Of a stretch of DNA of 64,000 nt, positions 1-9,387 are shown piece after piece. Numbering within the stretch: position 1 is the first letter of the stretch; every line of letters begins with the position of its first letter. This stretch comes from MSPOR6 sp964652195. Lineage in GTDB: Bacteria; Poribacteria; WGA-4E; WGA-3G. A program made the translations under genes and the position numbers. The notes below the pieces were generated by a model. The model did not search any database. It was not told the DNA's origin and saw nothing but the letters and a program-made list of their open reading frames with translations. Location of the stretch: the NCBI GenBank assembly GCA_964652195.1, contig CAZZBB010000052.1, positions 1-64,000 of the forward strand, read 5' to 3'.

Positions 1-92
1 TTCACTATATGTTATTGTAACGTATATTTACTCTTGTGTCAATCTCTTTTCGTATATGTGATGTCTGTATTTTAAAATTCTTCAATTTATTT

Positions 93-173
93 TTATAGTA
101 AACATTAGATTTAATTAGACACTTTACTTGAAGGAGTGTCCTCCTGGTCGCGACCGGGAGTTCGCTCCTACAG
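93..173 (-). repeat. Dispersed GTAGG-hairpin repeat, copy 1
   Basis: Read on the minus strand this is TGTAGGAGCGAACTCC followed by a palindromic GGTCGCGACC core and a tail resembling AAATCTAATGTTTACTATA. The same head and tail recur at 45671-45740 and 57259-57364. The rest of 1-530 is AT-rich and holds no coding signal I can support. Confidence 0.6.
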
Positions 174-530
174 AAGAGTTGTGTGATGTGAACATATGTT
201 GTCCCAATTGAAAATGTTGTATTAATTTTATTGTTAACTATAAACTACGAAGAAATTATAACGAATGAGCATAAAATCACTTCGTTTTTTATTTTTAATT
301 TTCAAAATAATGATTACACATTACGAACAAAAGAAACCCTAAATTCTCCTTATAAGGATTATTAAGATGTCTTGTAATGTGAGTATTTTAAATAGAATTG
401 GTTTTACATACCGAAAAGGTTTTGTTGGTTGAATAAAGGACGAAAATCTGATATTATTTTTACTAAGCAGAGAAAATGGTATTTTATTGTCCTTAGCGTA
501 TGGATATATGATTTGCAGAATGGTGCTAAA

Positions 531-560
531 TTGACACCTATGGAGTAGTTAGAGTATACT
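531..560 (+). promoter_or_regulatory. Sigma70-like promoter candidate
   Basis: TTGACA at 531-536 and TATACT at 555-560 are separated by 18 nt, close to the housekeeping consensus. It lies about 110 nt upstream of the Gfo/Idh/MocA start at 668 and is the best promoter match in this leader. Confidence 0.5.
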
Positions 561-667
561 CCATAAATGCAGATGAGATGTAACGAAACCCTCCAAATGC
601 AATACGTACATTGGTGTTGATTCCCAAAGGTATTTTAAAGAAATCATGTTGGAGATGTGAAATAGCA

Positions 668-1828
668 ATGCATAAAAAACTAACGGCAGTTGTTGTCGGT
701 GCAGGGTGGTCAGCGGAAGGACATACAAAAGCGCTTCAACATTACGGTGTGGAAGTACTCGCTATTTGTGCGCGGAAACCTGATATCGTCAAGAAAGTAG
801 CATCAGGTTTAGGAGTAGCTGATGCATCCGTAGATTGGCGAAAGAGTTTGTTAGAACATAAGCCAGATATTGTTGCAATAACAACACCCGCCATTTTACG
901 GACAGAGGTGATAGAATTAGCAGTTGAACTCGGTTGTCACATTATCTGTGAAAAACCGTTAGCACTTAATGCTGAAGCAGCGCAACATATCTACAATCTC
1001 ATAAAAGATGTCGACCTAAAGCACGCTTTCGCAGCAACACATCTATACGATCCAAGTGTTGCTTACATTCGCGATCTGATTACAAAGCAGAATGTCATCG
1101 GTGAATTGACTGCTGTTGATATTGGATACACACGCCGGATATCAGGCACGTCTTCATCTGATATGGTAAAACCGTGGAATTGGATGAGTTCGCTCGCACA
1201 CGGTGGAGGTGCGTTGAACAATGGATTGACACACCGACTCGGTATGCTTGAACGCATGACAGGTTTAGTAGCTACATCCGCTGTAGGTGAAGCTAAGATT
1301 TATCCACATAAGGCACCAGTTGTACCGGAAATACGAGACTTTCGTGTATGGCGTAGTAAGATGATTACCCGCGAAGAAGCACAAAATTACGATTGGCAAC
1401 AATGTGATGCAGAATGGGATTATTCTGCATTTTTCAAACTGAGAAACCCAGATTCTGAGAACGTTAATTCTATTCTCGCAACAATGCGAACACACCCAGG
1501 TGTGCCATCTCATAGACCAACTGGCGGATGGTTCTTTTATGGAAGAGAAGGGACATTGGTTGGAAGGGGTGGACATATTCTATCTCCTATTACAAAACAT
1601 ATTGGTGAGGAAACTGAAGAATTGTCTGTTCCACAGAACTTTACAGATAATTTACCACAAATAGGAGAAGAAATTCAGAACAAGTGGACTGCACTTGTTC
1701 GTGATTTTCTGGCAGATATTCAGGGACAACCACACGAACCGTATTTGACACTACACGATGGATACCGTTACCAAATCGCTATTGATGCTATTCGTGGTAG
1801 TAAAGGATGGGCGGAAATGTGTAATTAG
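668..1828 (+). CDS. Gfo/Idh/MocA family NAD(P)-dependent oxidoreductase
   Basis: A putative NAD(P)-dependent sugar or inositol dehydrogenase of about 386 residues. The N-terminal Rossmann fold begins VVVGAGWSAEGHTKAL, and the family EKP motif is present in HIICEKPLALNAE. The C-terminal Gfo/Idh/MocA alpha/beta domain follows. An upstream in-frame ATG at 611 would add 19 residues, but the Rossmann strand starts right after the ATG at 668, which has a GGAG about 14 nt upstream, so 668 is preferred. The cytoplasmic enzyme's substrate cannot be told from sequence. The next gene follows after 29 nt on the same strand, so the two may be co-transcribed. Confidence 0.85.
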   Translation: MHKKLTAVVVGAGWSAEGHTKALQHYGVEVLAICARKPDIVKKVASGLGVADASVDWRKSLLEHKPDIVAITTPAILRTEVIELAVELGCHIICEKPLALNAEAAQHIYNLIKDVDLKHAFAATHLYDPSVAYIRDLITKQNVIGELTAVDIGYTRRISGTSSSDMVKPWNWMSSLAHGGGALNNGLTHRLGMLERMTGLVATSAVGEAKIYPHKAPVVPEIRDFRVWRSKMITREEAQNYDWQQCDAEWDYSAFFKLRNPDSENVNSILATMRTHPGVPSHRPTGGWFFYGREGTLVGRGGHILSPITKHIGEETEELSVPQNFTDNLPQIGEEIQNKWTALVRDFLADIQGQPHEPYLTLHDGYRYQIAIDAIRGSKGWAEMCN

Positions 1829-1857
1829 TCAAAGGGAACGCGTTTCATAGGAGATTA

Positions 1858-3021
1858 ATGTACATGTACGAAAAATATGATGAAACTATTGAGGCGCGTG
1901 AATTACTTGATGCATTAGAAGGTGATACAACTGAAATACTATTGAATAATTGTACGATTGAAGGAGTCGTTGACCTTCATTCAACACATTTGGAACACGA
2001 CGAACACGACAATATCAATATCAATAAGACCCTCACCTTTAATGGATGTATTTTCAAAAACGTCGTCAATTTCAGAACTGTTGTCTTTAATGAAGAAATT
2101 TCATTCCGTCGTTCTATTTTTGAAGCAGACATAGACTTAGATGAAGCAACATTACACAATCAATGTGGTTTCCGTGAGGCAGCCTTTCGTGGACGTGCAA
2201 ATTTTCATAACGCGATCTTCCATAAGAGTGCCAGTTTTTGGCGCGCAAATTTTTGTAATGTAAGCGATTTTAACCAAGCAGTATTTCATGACAATGTTGT
2301 ATTCCACGAAGCTCAATTTCTGAAGGAAGCAAACTTTAGCAACGTCCTGTTCCAACAGACTCTTGACTTTACAGGTGCACAATTTGCCGAAGGAATTGTC
2401 TTCAACCGTGCAATTTTCTATGGAAGGTCACTTTTCACGGGTACTAAATTTGCTGATGTCGCCTCGTTTAGAGATGTTAAATACACCCCAAACACAATTC
2501 GGCAATCACTCAAAAATAGATTCAACAAGAAATCTAATACACCTACGGAATTCTATTTAGATAGTCAGCACGTGGACGAGGTCGCAAATCCGTTCTTTAA
2601 AAGGTATGTTGCAGATCAACAGTTTATTCGTGCCTTCAATAAAGCGAACCCGTTATTGGCAGGTTTATGGCGATGGAGTTCTGACTACGGACGAAATCTT
2701 GTACTTTGGGCATTATGGTCAATCTTAATTGCGTTCCTATTTGCCATAGCATATCTGCCGTATCCATCTTGGATACCTGAATGGATGCAAAGTTGGTCAC
2801 CCCAATTTCATCAAGCGACTGGCAAGTATAGTGGGGAATCGCTAACATTTTGGAATTCGTTCTATTTTAGCATCGTCACCTTTACCACACTTGGATTTGG
2901 TGATGTTGTCGCTGATAACACAACTGCACGTTTTCTTGTAACATTGGAAGTAATCTTTGGATATATGATGCTGGGAGGATTAATCAGCATCTTCGCAAAC
3001 AAATTGGCAAGTCGGAGTTAA
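1858..3021 (+). CDS. Pentapeptide-repeat protein with C-terminal two-TM ion channel
   Basis: A 387-residue membrane protein. Residues of about 55-205 form repeated A(N/D)(F/L)xx-type pentapeptides (for example FRGRANFHNAIFHKSASF), predicted to fold as a right-handed quadrilateral beta helix. The C-terminal third has a TM helix (LVLWALWSILIAFLFAIAYL), a pore helix and a filter-like TTLGFGD, then a second TM helix. This is the Ion_trans_2 topology of potassium channels, with GFG in place of GYG. AGGAG lies just before the ATG; an ATG six bases downstream is an alternative start. It follows the oxidoreductase by 29 nt. The pentapeptide part probably acts as a cytoplasmic sensory or assembly domain (inference). 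Confidence 0.8.
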   Translation: MYMYEKYDETIEARELLDALEGDTTEILLNNCTIEGVVDLHSTHLEHDEHDNININKTLTFNGCIFKNVVNFRTVVFNEEISFRRSIFEADIDLDEATLHNQCGFREAAFRGRANFHNAIFHKSASFWRANFCNVSDFNQAVFHDNVVFHEAQFLKEANFSNVLFQQTLDFTGAQFAEGIVFNRAIFYGRSLFTGTKFADVASFRDVKYTPNTIRQSLKNRFNKKSNTPTEFYLDSQHVDEVANPFFKRYVADQQFIRAFNKANPLLAGLWRWSSDYGRNLVLWALWSILIAFLFAIAYLPYPSWIPEWMQSWSPQFHQATGKYSGESLTFWNSFYFSIVTFTTLGFGDVVADNTTARFLVTLEVIFGYMMLGGLISIFANKLASRS

Positions 3022-3166
3022 TCTTTCGAGACTAAAATTCTTCTATGATATTATGTAATTGGTATCTGATATTTATTTAATAGTCACTGGAGACACAAAT
3101 ATTATAGTTGGCAGATACTATCATTTAACTATTCCATCCATATACAAATAGATTAAGGATTCCCTG

Positions 3167-5557
3167 ATGCCATTTAAGTCATTGCTTACCTGTATTGCTA
3201 CGTGTTTTATATTCCTCCTACTGTATTCCTTCTTAACACTCGGAAATGCACAGGAATCCTCAAACACATCCCAAACGGACTACTTCAACCACATCACCCT
3301 ATTCTCCGATGGGAGAATCACACGATTCACCCATACACCAATTCAGGTATATATCTCTCCCGTCATAAAAGAAAGTCCGTTCTTACCTGAAATCAGATAT
3401 GCCATGCAGATATGGGAATCAGTCTCTAAAGGTAAGATCAAATTCCATGAGACAGATACATCAATAGAAGCAGACATCCGTATCTCATGGGGATATTCCA
3501 ATCTTATGGATTTTCATGATACACGTTTAGGAAGTGCAGTATTAAGACGATTAACAGATAAAACGTCATCTACTTCTTATCTCGATAATCACGTGGGAAA
3601 CACTACACCGCAACACAGTAGGAACATCAGTGTTGAAGTTATCCTAATTTTAGAGGGTGAAGAACCACATACAGAACTATCTCAAAAAGAGATGCGGACT
3701 GTATGTCTTCATGAAATTGGACACGCTATCGGTCTATGGGGACATAGTCCTCATCCCGGCGATATCTGTTATCCAACCGCATCATCTCAATATCCTTCCC
3801 AACGGGATATTAACACATTACTAAAACTCTATAATACCCCTATTGATACCCCTCAACATGATATAGCAATAAAGAAATTAAAAACCGAAATAATGTTATC
3901 ACCAAGACAGCACTACCCTCACTTTTTACTTGGGACTGTATATTATGATAAAGGTGATATGGAGTCTGCGATTCATCATTTAAAAGATTGTATCAATCTA
4001 AATAAATCCTTTAAACCTGCCATTGAAAAACTCCTTCAAGCATACAAAGATACAGGTCAATTAGATACTGCTATTAACCTGCTTGAACAGAGGATAAAAA
4101 AGAAACCGAGTGCTGCAGACTATAATACGCTTGGTATTTATTATTATCAACAAGGTGAGTTTGACACAGCGATTAATGCTTTTGAAAGTGCAGTGAAACT
4201 CGACCCTTATTTAAAAGCACCTAAACACAATCTTCATCAACTATTTAGAGAAAAAGCGTTCACTGCTATGAAGGCGAAGAACTATTCAGAAGCAACTCAT
4301 GCTCTTGAGAGAATAATACAACTTAATCCTCTCGATTCCAGATCCTATACTTTGATCGCTGATGGATATGCACAAGTTGATGACTACATATCAGCTATAA
4401 AATACTATCAAAAAGCATTGGAACTGAATCCTGTTAGTAGTTTAACGAAGAAAGGATTGGCAAGATGTTATAACAACCACGGTGTGACACTTAGAAATAG
4501 TCAAAAATGGGATGAAGCAATAGCTACTTATCGAAAAGCACTGGAATTACAACCCAACTTTCATATTGCTCGTGTAAATCTCACAGATGCATTTTGGCAA
4601 AAAGCAAACACACTACGAAATGCAGGTAAGGTAGCAAAAGCTATTGATACCTATCTTAAATTGCAAAAACTCAATCCAGAAGATACCCGAATCTCCAGTT
4701 TACTTGGTGAATTATACCTAAAGAAAGGTAATTTTACGGCAGCTGTCTCTGCTTTTCATAAGGTATATACGTCCGAACCTGATGTTCCTCAGGCACGACA
4801 CAATTTAATTGCGGCATATCATCAGTCAGCACAGAATCTAATTGATACGCGAAATTATCAATCTGCAATAATTCTACTTCAGAAAGCCGTTGTTATTGCT
4901 CCTGACGAACCGAATATACGTGTTAGTTTAGCACATGCATTTCAGAATATTGGGGACTATGACAGCGCACAAGTCCAACTGTCACAGGTGTTAAAGGACA
5001 AACCCAACAATGAACAGGCATCTACTGAACAGATCAACCTTTATATTCGACGCGGGAACGTTTTAGTTAAACAGAAAAACTATACAGCCGCACTCACTCA
5101 ATTTACCTCTATTCCTGAAGAACATAGGGATACGGTAATTCACAACATTATCGGTTATCTATATCTCGTGCAACGCAAATATTCAGAGGCATTGACCGCA
5201 TTTGAAAAAGTTATTGCTATTGAGCCAAACAATTTATCCACATATCAGAATCTTATGTCCCTTGAATCGCAAATCTCAAGTCGTCTATTTGAGAAAGAGA
5301 AAAATGAAAAACTTATCCGTGCACGTTGTGCACTTGCTATTTGCTTGATGAGCCAGCAACAATTCGATTCTGCCCTTATAAAATATAAAGAGGCAATGGA
5401 TAGAAATTCAGAAAAACAGAAACAATTATTGATTAATACTGGAATAAAATTGGCGCTTGGTTTTGAAGCACATAACGATACAGATCGCAGCACAGAAATA
5501 AAAAGCTTACTGGATAAGTTAAATCCTGATATAGATAACACAATTAATGATCGGTAA
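3167..5557 (+). CDS. Secreted matrixin-like metalloprotease with TPR array
   Basis: A 796-residue protein with a signal peptide (hydrophobic segment at residues 7-28). An N-terminal zincin domain contains LHEIGHAIGLWGHS at residues 181-194, an HExxHxxGxxGH zinc site of the matrixin-like type, followed by a CYP turn resembling the Met-turn position. From about residue 240 to the C-terminus there are roughly a dozen TPRs, with typical A-x4-AL/P motifs such as YYQKALELNPVSS. The predicted location is periplasmic or surface, with the TPRs holding partners or substrates. Substrate is unknown. AAGGA precedes the ATG. It appears monocistronic. Confidence 0.8.
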   Translation: MPFKSLLTCIATCFIFLLLYSFLTLGNAQESSNTSQTDYFNHITLFSDGRITRFTHTPIQVYISPVIKESPFLPEIRYAMQIWESVSKGKIKFHETDTSIEADIRISWGYSNLMDFHDTRLGSAVLRRLTDKTSSTSYLDNHVGNTTPQHSRNISVEVILILEGEEPHTELSQKEMRTVCLHEIGHAIGLWGHSPHPGDICYPTASSQYPSQRDINTLLKLYNTPIDTPQHDIAIKKLKTEIMLSPRQHYPHFLLGTVYYDKGDMESAIHHLKDCINLNKSFKPAIEKLLQAYKDTGQLDTAINLLEQRIKKKPSAADYNTLGIYYYQQGEFDTAINAFESAVKLDPYLKAPKHNLHQLFREKAFTAMKAKNYSEATHALERIIQLNPLDSRSYTLIADGYAQVDDYISAIKYYQKALELNPVSSLTKKGLARCYNNHGVTLRNSQKWDEAIATYRKALELQPNFHIARVNLTDAFWQKANTLRNAGKVAKAIDTYLKLQKLNPEDTRISSLLGELYLKKGNFTAAVSAFHKVYTSEPDVPQARHNLIAAYHQSAQNLIDTRNYQSAIILLQKAVVIAPDEPNIRVSLAHAFQNIGDYDSAQVQLSQVLKDKPNNEQASTEQINLYIRRGNVLVKQKNYTAALTQFTSIPEEHRDTVIHNIIGYLYLVQRKYSEALTAFEKVIAIEPNNLSTYQNLMSLESQISSRLFEKEKNEKLIRARCALAICLMSQQQFDSALIKYKEAMDRNSEKQKQLLINTGIKLALGFEAHNDTDRSTEIKSLLDKLNPDIDNTINDR

Positions 5558-5652
5558 ATGATCTGATGTATATCAAACAGTTGTATTGTTCCATTAGATG
5601 CAACCTACCCAAGACTATCTAAAATAAATTCATTACTCAGGTTAAAAATAAA

Positions 5653-5678
5653 AAGGTCGGATGGGAGCATCCGACCTT
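5653..5678 (-). terminator. Rho-independent terminator of the Spy-like gene
   Basis: A perfect 11-bp stem AAGGTCGGATG / CATCCGACCTT has a 4-nt GGAG loop. On the minus strand it is followed by a T-rich run (TTTTTATTTTTAAC), so it terminates the gene at 5701-6267. It may also slow transcription from the matrixin gene on the other strand. Confidence 0.85.
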
Positions 5679-5700
5679 CTCTTTGTAAATGTATGGAAAT

Positions 5701-6267
5701 TTATGGGGTCTCGCGTAATTCACGTCTACCTTGTCCGCGTTGACCATCATTCCCACCTTGTTGTCTTCCACGGAATCTATTCCGACGTTCTGCCTCGGCT
5801 TCAGCACGTTTTTTCATAGATTCAGTCAATTGTTTCATCTGCTCATCAGACAATACCTCTTTCAAACCCGTCTGTAATTCTTTGATTGCCGTCGTTGAAA
5901 TAGTACGCATACCTTGCGTCATAGCTTGGAAATCACCCGATTCCCGCAACTTAGCCATTTCCTTCATCTTTTCTGCAATCTTATCGCGTGCTTCTTGGTG
6001 AACAGAACGAGCATTAATGAGTGTTTCGTCATCAACCTTTATAGCAAACGTCAGATCCAACCATGAATTATCAATAAAGGAAGATGGATTAAAATTACCC
6101 ATCATATTTCCACCACGGCGTTCTGCTCCACCGCGATCCGCACGTTGTCCACGTTCTGGTTGATCATTTCTATCCGGACGTTGTGCTGAAGTAACATGTT
6201 CAAAAACAAAGAGACAAACTACTGCCAAAAGTGCGATTATGCCGAGTGTGAAAAATTTCTGTTTCAT
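5701..6267 (-). CDS. Small exported Spy/CpxP-like helical protein
   Basis: 188 residues. An N-terminal signal peptide (FTLGIIALLAVVCLFVFEHV) is followed by an Arg/Gly/Asp-rich low-complexity linker. A charged helical region at about 65-165 contains LSDEQMKQL, resembling the LTxxQ-type motif of Spy/CpxP-like periplasmic chaperones. The C-terminus is again RGQ-rich. AAGGAG lies 7 nt before the ATG and a terminator lies directly downstream, so this is a single-gene unit. A role as periplasmic chaperone or stress sensor is inferred from architecture only. Confidence 0.6.
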   Translation of the reverse strand: MKQKFFTLGIIALLAVVCLFVFEHVTSAQRPDRNDQPERGQRADRGGAERRGGNMMGNFNPSSFIDNSWLDLTFAIKVDDETLINARSVHQEARDKIAEKMKEMAKLRESGDFQAMTQGMRTISTTAIKELQTGLKEVLSDEQMKQLTESMKKRAEAEAERRNRFRGRQQGGNDGQRGQGRRELRETP

Positions 6268-6497
6268 TTCTTTCTCCTTAGTTTAATGTATAACCCTAAT
6301 TTCTGTTTCAAAGTTATTGCTTAATCAAAAGTCGTAATGTAAGAATCGAATTGAACACCATTAAGTCGCTTCAAAATGCATGTTCATCTTATTTTGAATG
6401 TTTAGTCAAGTTAAATTAAAAAAAGTTCGATTTCATGCTCATAAATTGCATTTTTAAAATCTAAAACTTGAGAATATAAAATTTACATGGAATGTTG

Positions 6498-6545
6498 TAC
6501 CATTTCTAAGTGATAATTACGCATTAAAAAAGAGTCGTCCCGTTT
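6498..6545 (+). repeat. Partial TACCATTTCT-type palindromic element
   Basis: It begins TACCATTTCTAAGTGATAAT and runs into AAAAAAGAGTCG, matching the ends of the elements at 55171-55260 and 57123-57222 but lacking the opposite terminal repeat. The remaining intergenic space 6268-6765 is AT-rich with nothing else I can support. Confidence 0.4.
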
Positions 6546-6765
6546 GAATACCTTCTGAATGTAAAATTTCTGGATAAGAGACAAGATAATGGTACAGACT
6601 TATTTATAATTCTGTTCTTAACACTTGGGTTGTATCGTTATATATAAAAATTCTTCATCTATTATACCAAGTAATCTGTTTCTTCAGGAAAAATAATTGC
6701 ATATTTCAAACCCTTTCTTGATACCTGATAATGGATATGTTAAAATTGACACAGAAGGAAAACAA

Positions 6766-7677
6766 ATGGATTGGAAAACTGCCCTACCGGAAATAGTCAC
6801 CCAACCCACAACACGACTCAGGTTTGGCGAATCTCTCACAAAGCATACTCACTTTGGAATTGGTGGTGATGCATCCGCCTTTATTGAAGTTAGTTCTATA
6901 GAAGAATTATCAAAGTTAGCTCACTTTCAACATAAATGGCAAATCCCCATTGCTATCATTGGACGAGGATCAAACCTACTGGTCAGTGATAGCGGGTTTC
7001 ATGGTATCTGTGTTAAATTAATAGATGATTTAGCTAAACTTGAAATACAAGACAACAACGTCATAGTTGGAGCAGGTCTCTCATTACTACATCTGTCCAA
7101 GACGATGTCTCGCAATGGATTGAGCGGTCTCGAATTTGCTTTAGGTATCCCTGGGGCTGTAGGTGGGGCCCTTATTATGAACGCAGGGGCATGGGGAAGT
7201 AGTTTTGGAGATGTGGTTACAGACGTAACTGTGATGAGTGATACAGGCAAACTCATTAAATTAACACACGATGATGCATGTTTTGAATATAGACGTAGTG
7301 GTTTAGACAATTATTTCTGTATTACCGAAGCTACCCTAACGCTTGAATCTGGTGATGTTGATACAATTACAGAAAAGATGCAGAAACTCTTCAAACAGAA
7401 GACAGATACACAACCTTTTGTTGAAGAAAACGCAGGATGTATGTTTAAAAATCCTGCTGGTGATTCCGCAGGTCGTCTAATTGATATATGTGGATTAAAA
7501 GGTCATCGAATCGGTGGGGCAGAAGTTTCTACAGTACATGGCAATTTCATTCTAAATACTGACAATGCGACTGCACAAGATGTACTGGATTTAGTAACAT
7601 ATATTCAAAAACAAGTCCGAGAGAAAACAGGGATTTACCTACACACCGAGGTAAAAAGATTAGGATTTGATGAATAA
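6766..7677 (+). CDS. murB: UDP-N-acetylmuramate dehydrogenase
   Basis: FAD-dependent reductase making UDP-MurNAc from UDP-GlcNAc-enolpyruvate in peptidoglycan synthesis. 303 residues, normal for the family. Hallmarks are HFGIGGDA, GRGSNLLVSDSGF, the FAD-binding FALGIPGAVGGALIMNAGAWG, a YRRS motif typical of the reductase site, and NAGCMFKNP, with Cys where many MurBs have the catalytic Ser. Reading can extend to a TTG at 6697, but GAAGGA precedes the ATG at 6766 and the shorter form fits family length. folB follows about 125 nt downstream. Confidence 0.93.
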   Translation: MDWKTALPEIVTQPTTRLRFGESLTKHTHFGIGGDASAFIEVSSIEELSKLAHFQHKWQIPIAIIGRGSNLLVSDSGFHGICVKLIDDLAKLEIQDNNVIVGAGLSLLHLSKTMSRNGLSGLEFALGIPGAVGGALIMNAGAWGSSFGDVVTDVTVMSDTGKLIKLTHDDACFEYRRSGLDNYFCITEATLTLESGDVDTITEKMQKLFKQKTDTQPFVEENAGCMFKNPAGDSAGRLIDICGLKGHRIGGAEVSTVHGNFILNTDNATAQDVLDLVTYIQKQVREKTGIYLHTEVKRLGFDE

Positions 7678-7801
7678 ACTAACTCAATTCTACCTTGATT
7701 TAAACAGAATGCTGTCAGACTAATTATGCTTACCTACAAATTTCGTTTAGCACTTATTAATAATTATTTCTATAAAATAAAATTAACATCTTAGACATAT
7801 C

Positions 7802-8161
7802 ATGGATAATTTCATCATAAAAGATATCCGATTTCATGGTTTTCACGGTGTTCCCGTTGAAGAACGTGAAGTTGGTGGACATTACGAAGTTGATGCTATT
7901 TTGAACTACTCACTTGCAGATGCTGGAAAAACTGATGCTCTTGAACATACGATTGACTATGCTAAGGTCGTTGACCTTATTACTGACATCGGAACACAAC
8001 AATCATTCAAATTGATAGAAGCCTTAGCAGAGACTATTGCTTCTGATATTTTAAAACAATTTCCAGTGGAATCTGTCAAAATAAAAGTAAAAAAACTACA
8101 TCCACCAATTAAACAACCAATTACCTATTTCGCCGTTGAAATCTGTCGTAAAAAGGAATAA
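7802..8161 (+). CDS. folB: Dihydroneopterin aldolase
   Basis: 119 residues, the family's usual size. It converts dihydroneopterin to 6-hydroxymethyl-dihydropterin in folate synthesis. Recognisable blocks are RFHGFHGVPVEEREVGG at the N-terminus, the TIDYAKV segment, LIEALAE with the pterin-binding Glu, and the C-terminal VKVKK-like strand followed by HPPI. Cytoplasmic octamer in known members. The next gene starts 2 nt after the stop, with its AAAGGA site inside the end of folB, so the two are coupled. Confidence 0.9.
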   Translation: MDNFIIKDIRFHGFHGVPVEEREVGGHYEVDAILNYSLADAGKTDALEHTIDYAKVVDLITDIGTQQSFKLIEALAETIASDILKQFPVESVKIKVKKLHPPIKQPITYFAVEICRKKE

Positions 8162-8163
8162 AT

Positions 8164-9372
8164 ATGAGATTTGTTGCACGTCTATCTATAATCATACTAT
8201 TGTCCTATTTAATATGCATCTCTGTACAAGCTGGAGGAAAGAAAATACAACTCTTTCAAGAATTATCACCTGGACTGAATATCTATCGATATGAATGGGA
8301 TGTTGAAACATGTGTGATGTATGTAGCAGAAATGTCAAGAGACGAGTCCACATTGCAATTTGAGGTTGCACTTGGTAATTCACAAGTCTTAGGTAAAGAA
8401 ACTGTTCGATCTATGGCAGATCGTCGCAACCAAAAAGGGGATCGGCAGGTGCTCGTAGCAGTCAACGGTGGCTTCGGTGTTTTAGGGGATATGCGTGGAT
8501 ACGGTGGGGTCTTGGAAAACCTACACATTCAGGATGGAGAATTAATCACACAACCAACGGATATAGATGCATGCTTCGGTGTAACCGATGATGGGGAATT
8601 CTTAAGTGATCCCGTGCAAATGAAGGCAAACATACAGATTAACAATCATAAACTTGAAATTGGATGTATAAACCAACGGAGACTTGATGGTTGCAAGATT
8701 ACACTTTATACACCCCGATTGGGAGAGTCAACCCATACACTTCGGCGTAGAGGTAAAGAAATAATACTAACCGGTCTCCAACTTCCATTGACACAGTACT
8801 ATGAGAATCCTTATCAAGTAAAAATGATAAATAACAACGGCAATGCAACGATCCCGAGTGATGGTGCTGTTCTTTGGATTAGTTCTCAAATAAAGGATGC
8901 AGCTGTCCAACAGTTCAATCCTGGTGTCAGTGGAACACTTTCGGTGTCTCTTTCTCCTTCTAAGTGGAATCAAGTACGTTATGGAATTGGTGGTCGACTT
9001 CGCCTTCTCAAGAACGGAAAAGTGAATCAGGAAATTGCTGATAGACATTTTAAAGAAAAGAAACACGTTCCCGGCAAACGGGATCAGTTCCTAAATTTGA
9101 GCCATGAACCCAGAACTGCACTTGGATACAATGATAATACACTCTTCTTAATTGTTGCTGACGGAAGGCAACCTAAATATAGCACAGGATTAACACTCTA
9201 TGAACTTGCCAGTATTCTGATTGAACTTGGTGCGAAAGAAGCTATAAATTTGGATGGTGGTTCATCCAGCACTTTTATCGTTGATGGGCAAGTTATCAAT
9301 AAACCCTCAGGAAAAAAAGAAAGAGATGTCCTAAACGCTGTTTTTATTACAAAAGACATATCACAAAAATGA
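8164..9372 (+). CDS. Exported phosphodiester glycosidase (NAGPA-like) protein
   Basis: 402 residues with a signal peptide (LSIIILLSYLICISVQA). The C-terminal half matches the phosphodiester glycosidase / N-acetylglucosamine-1-phosphodiester alpha-N-acetylglucosaminidase fold: VAVNGGFG, RTALGYN, LFLIVADGRQ, and the diagnostic NLDGGSSSTF followed by NAVFI near the end. Such bacterial proteins are proposed to act on phosphodiester-linked glycans in the envelope; the substrate here is unknown. It sits 2 nt after folB and 15 nt before the next exported protein, suggesting one transcript. Confidence 0.78.
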   Translation: MRFVARLSIIILLSYLICISVQAGGKKIQLFQELSPGLNIYRYEWDVETCVMYVAEMSRDESTLQFEVALGNSQVLGKETVRSMADRRNQKGDRQVLVAVNGGFGVLGDMRGYGGVLENLHIQDGELITQPTDIDACFGVTDDGEFLSDPVQMKANIQINNHKLEIGCINQRRLDGCKITLYTPRLGESTHTLRRRGKEIILTGLQLPLTQYYENPYQVKMINNNGNATIPSDGAVLWISSQIKDAAVQQFNPGVSGTLSVSLSPSKWNQVRYGIGGRLRLLKNGKVNQEIADRHFKEKKHVPGKRDQFLNLSHEPRTALGYNDNTLFLIVADGRQPKYSTGLTLYELASILIELGAKEAINLDGGSSSTFIVDGQVINKPSGKKERDVLNAVFITKDISQK

Positions 9373-9387
9373 TCATGGAGGTATAAC

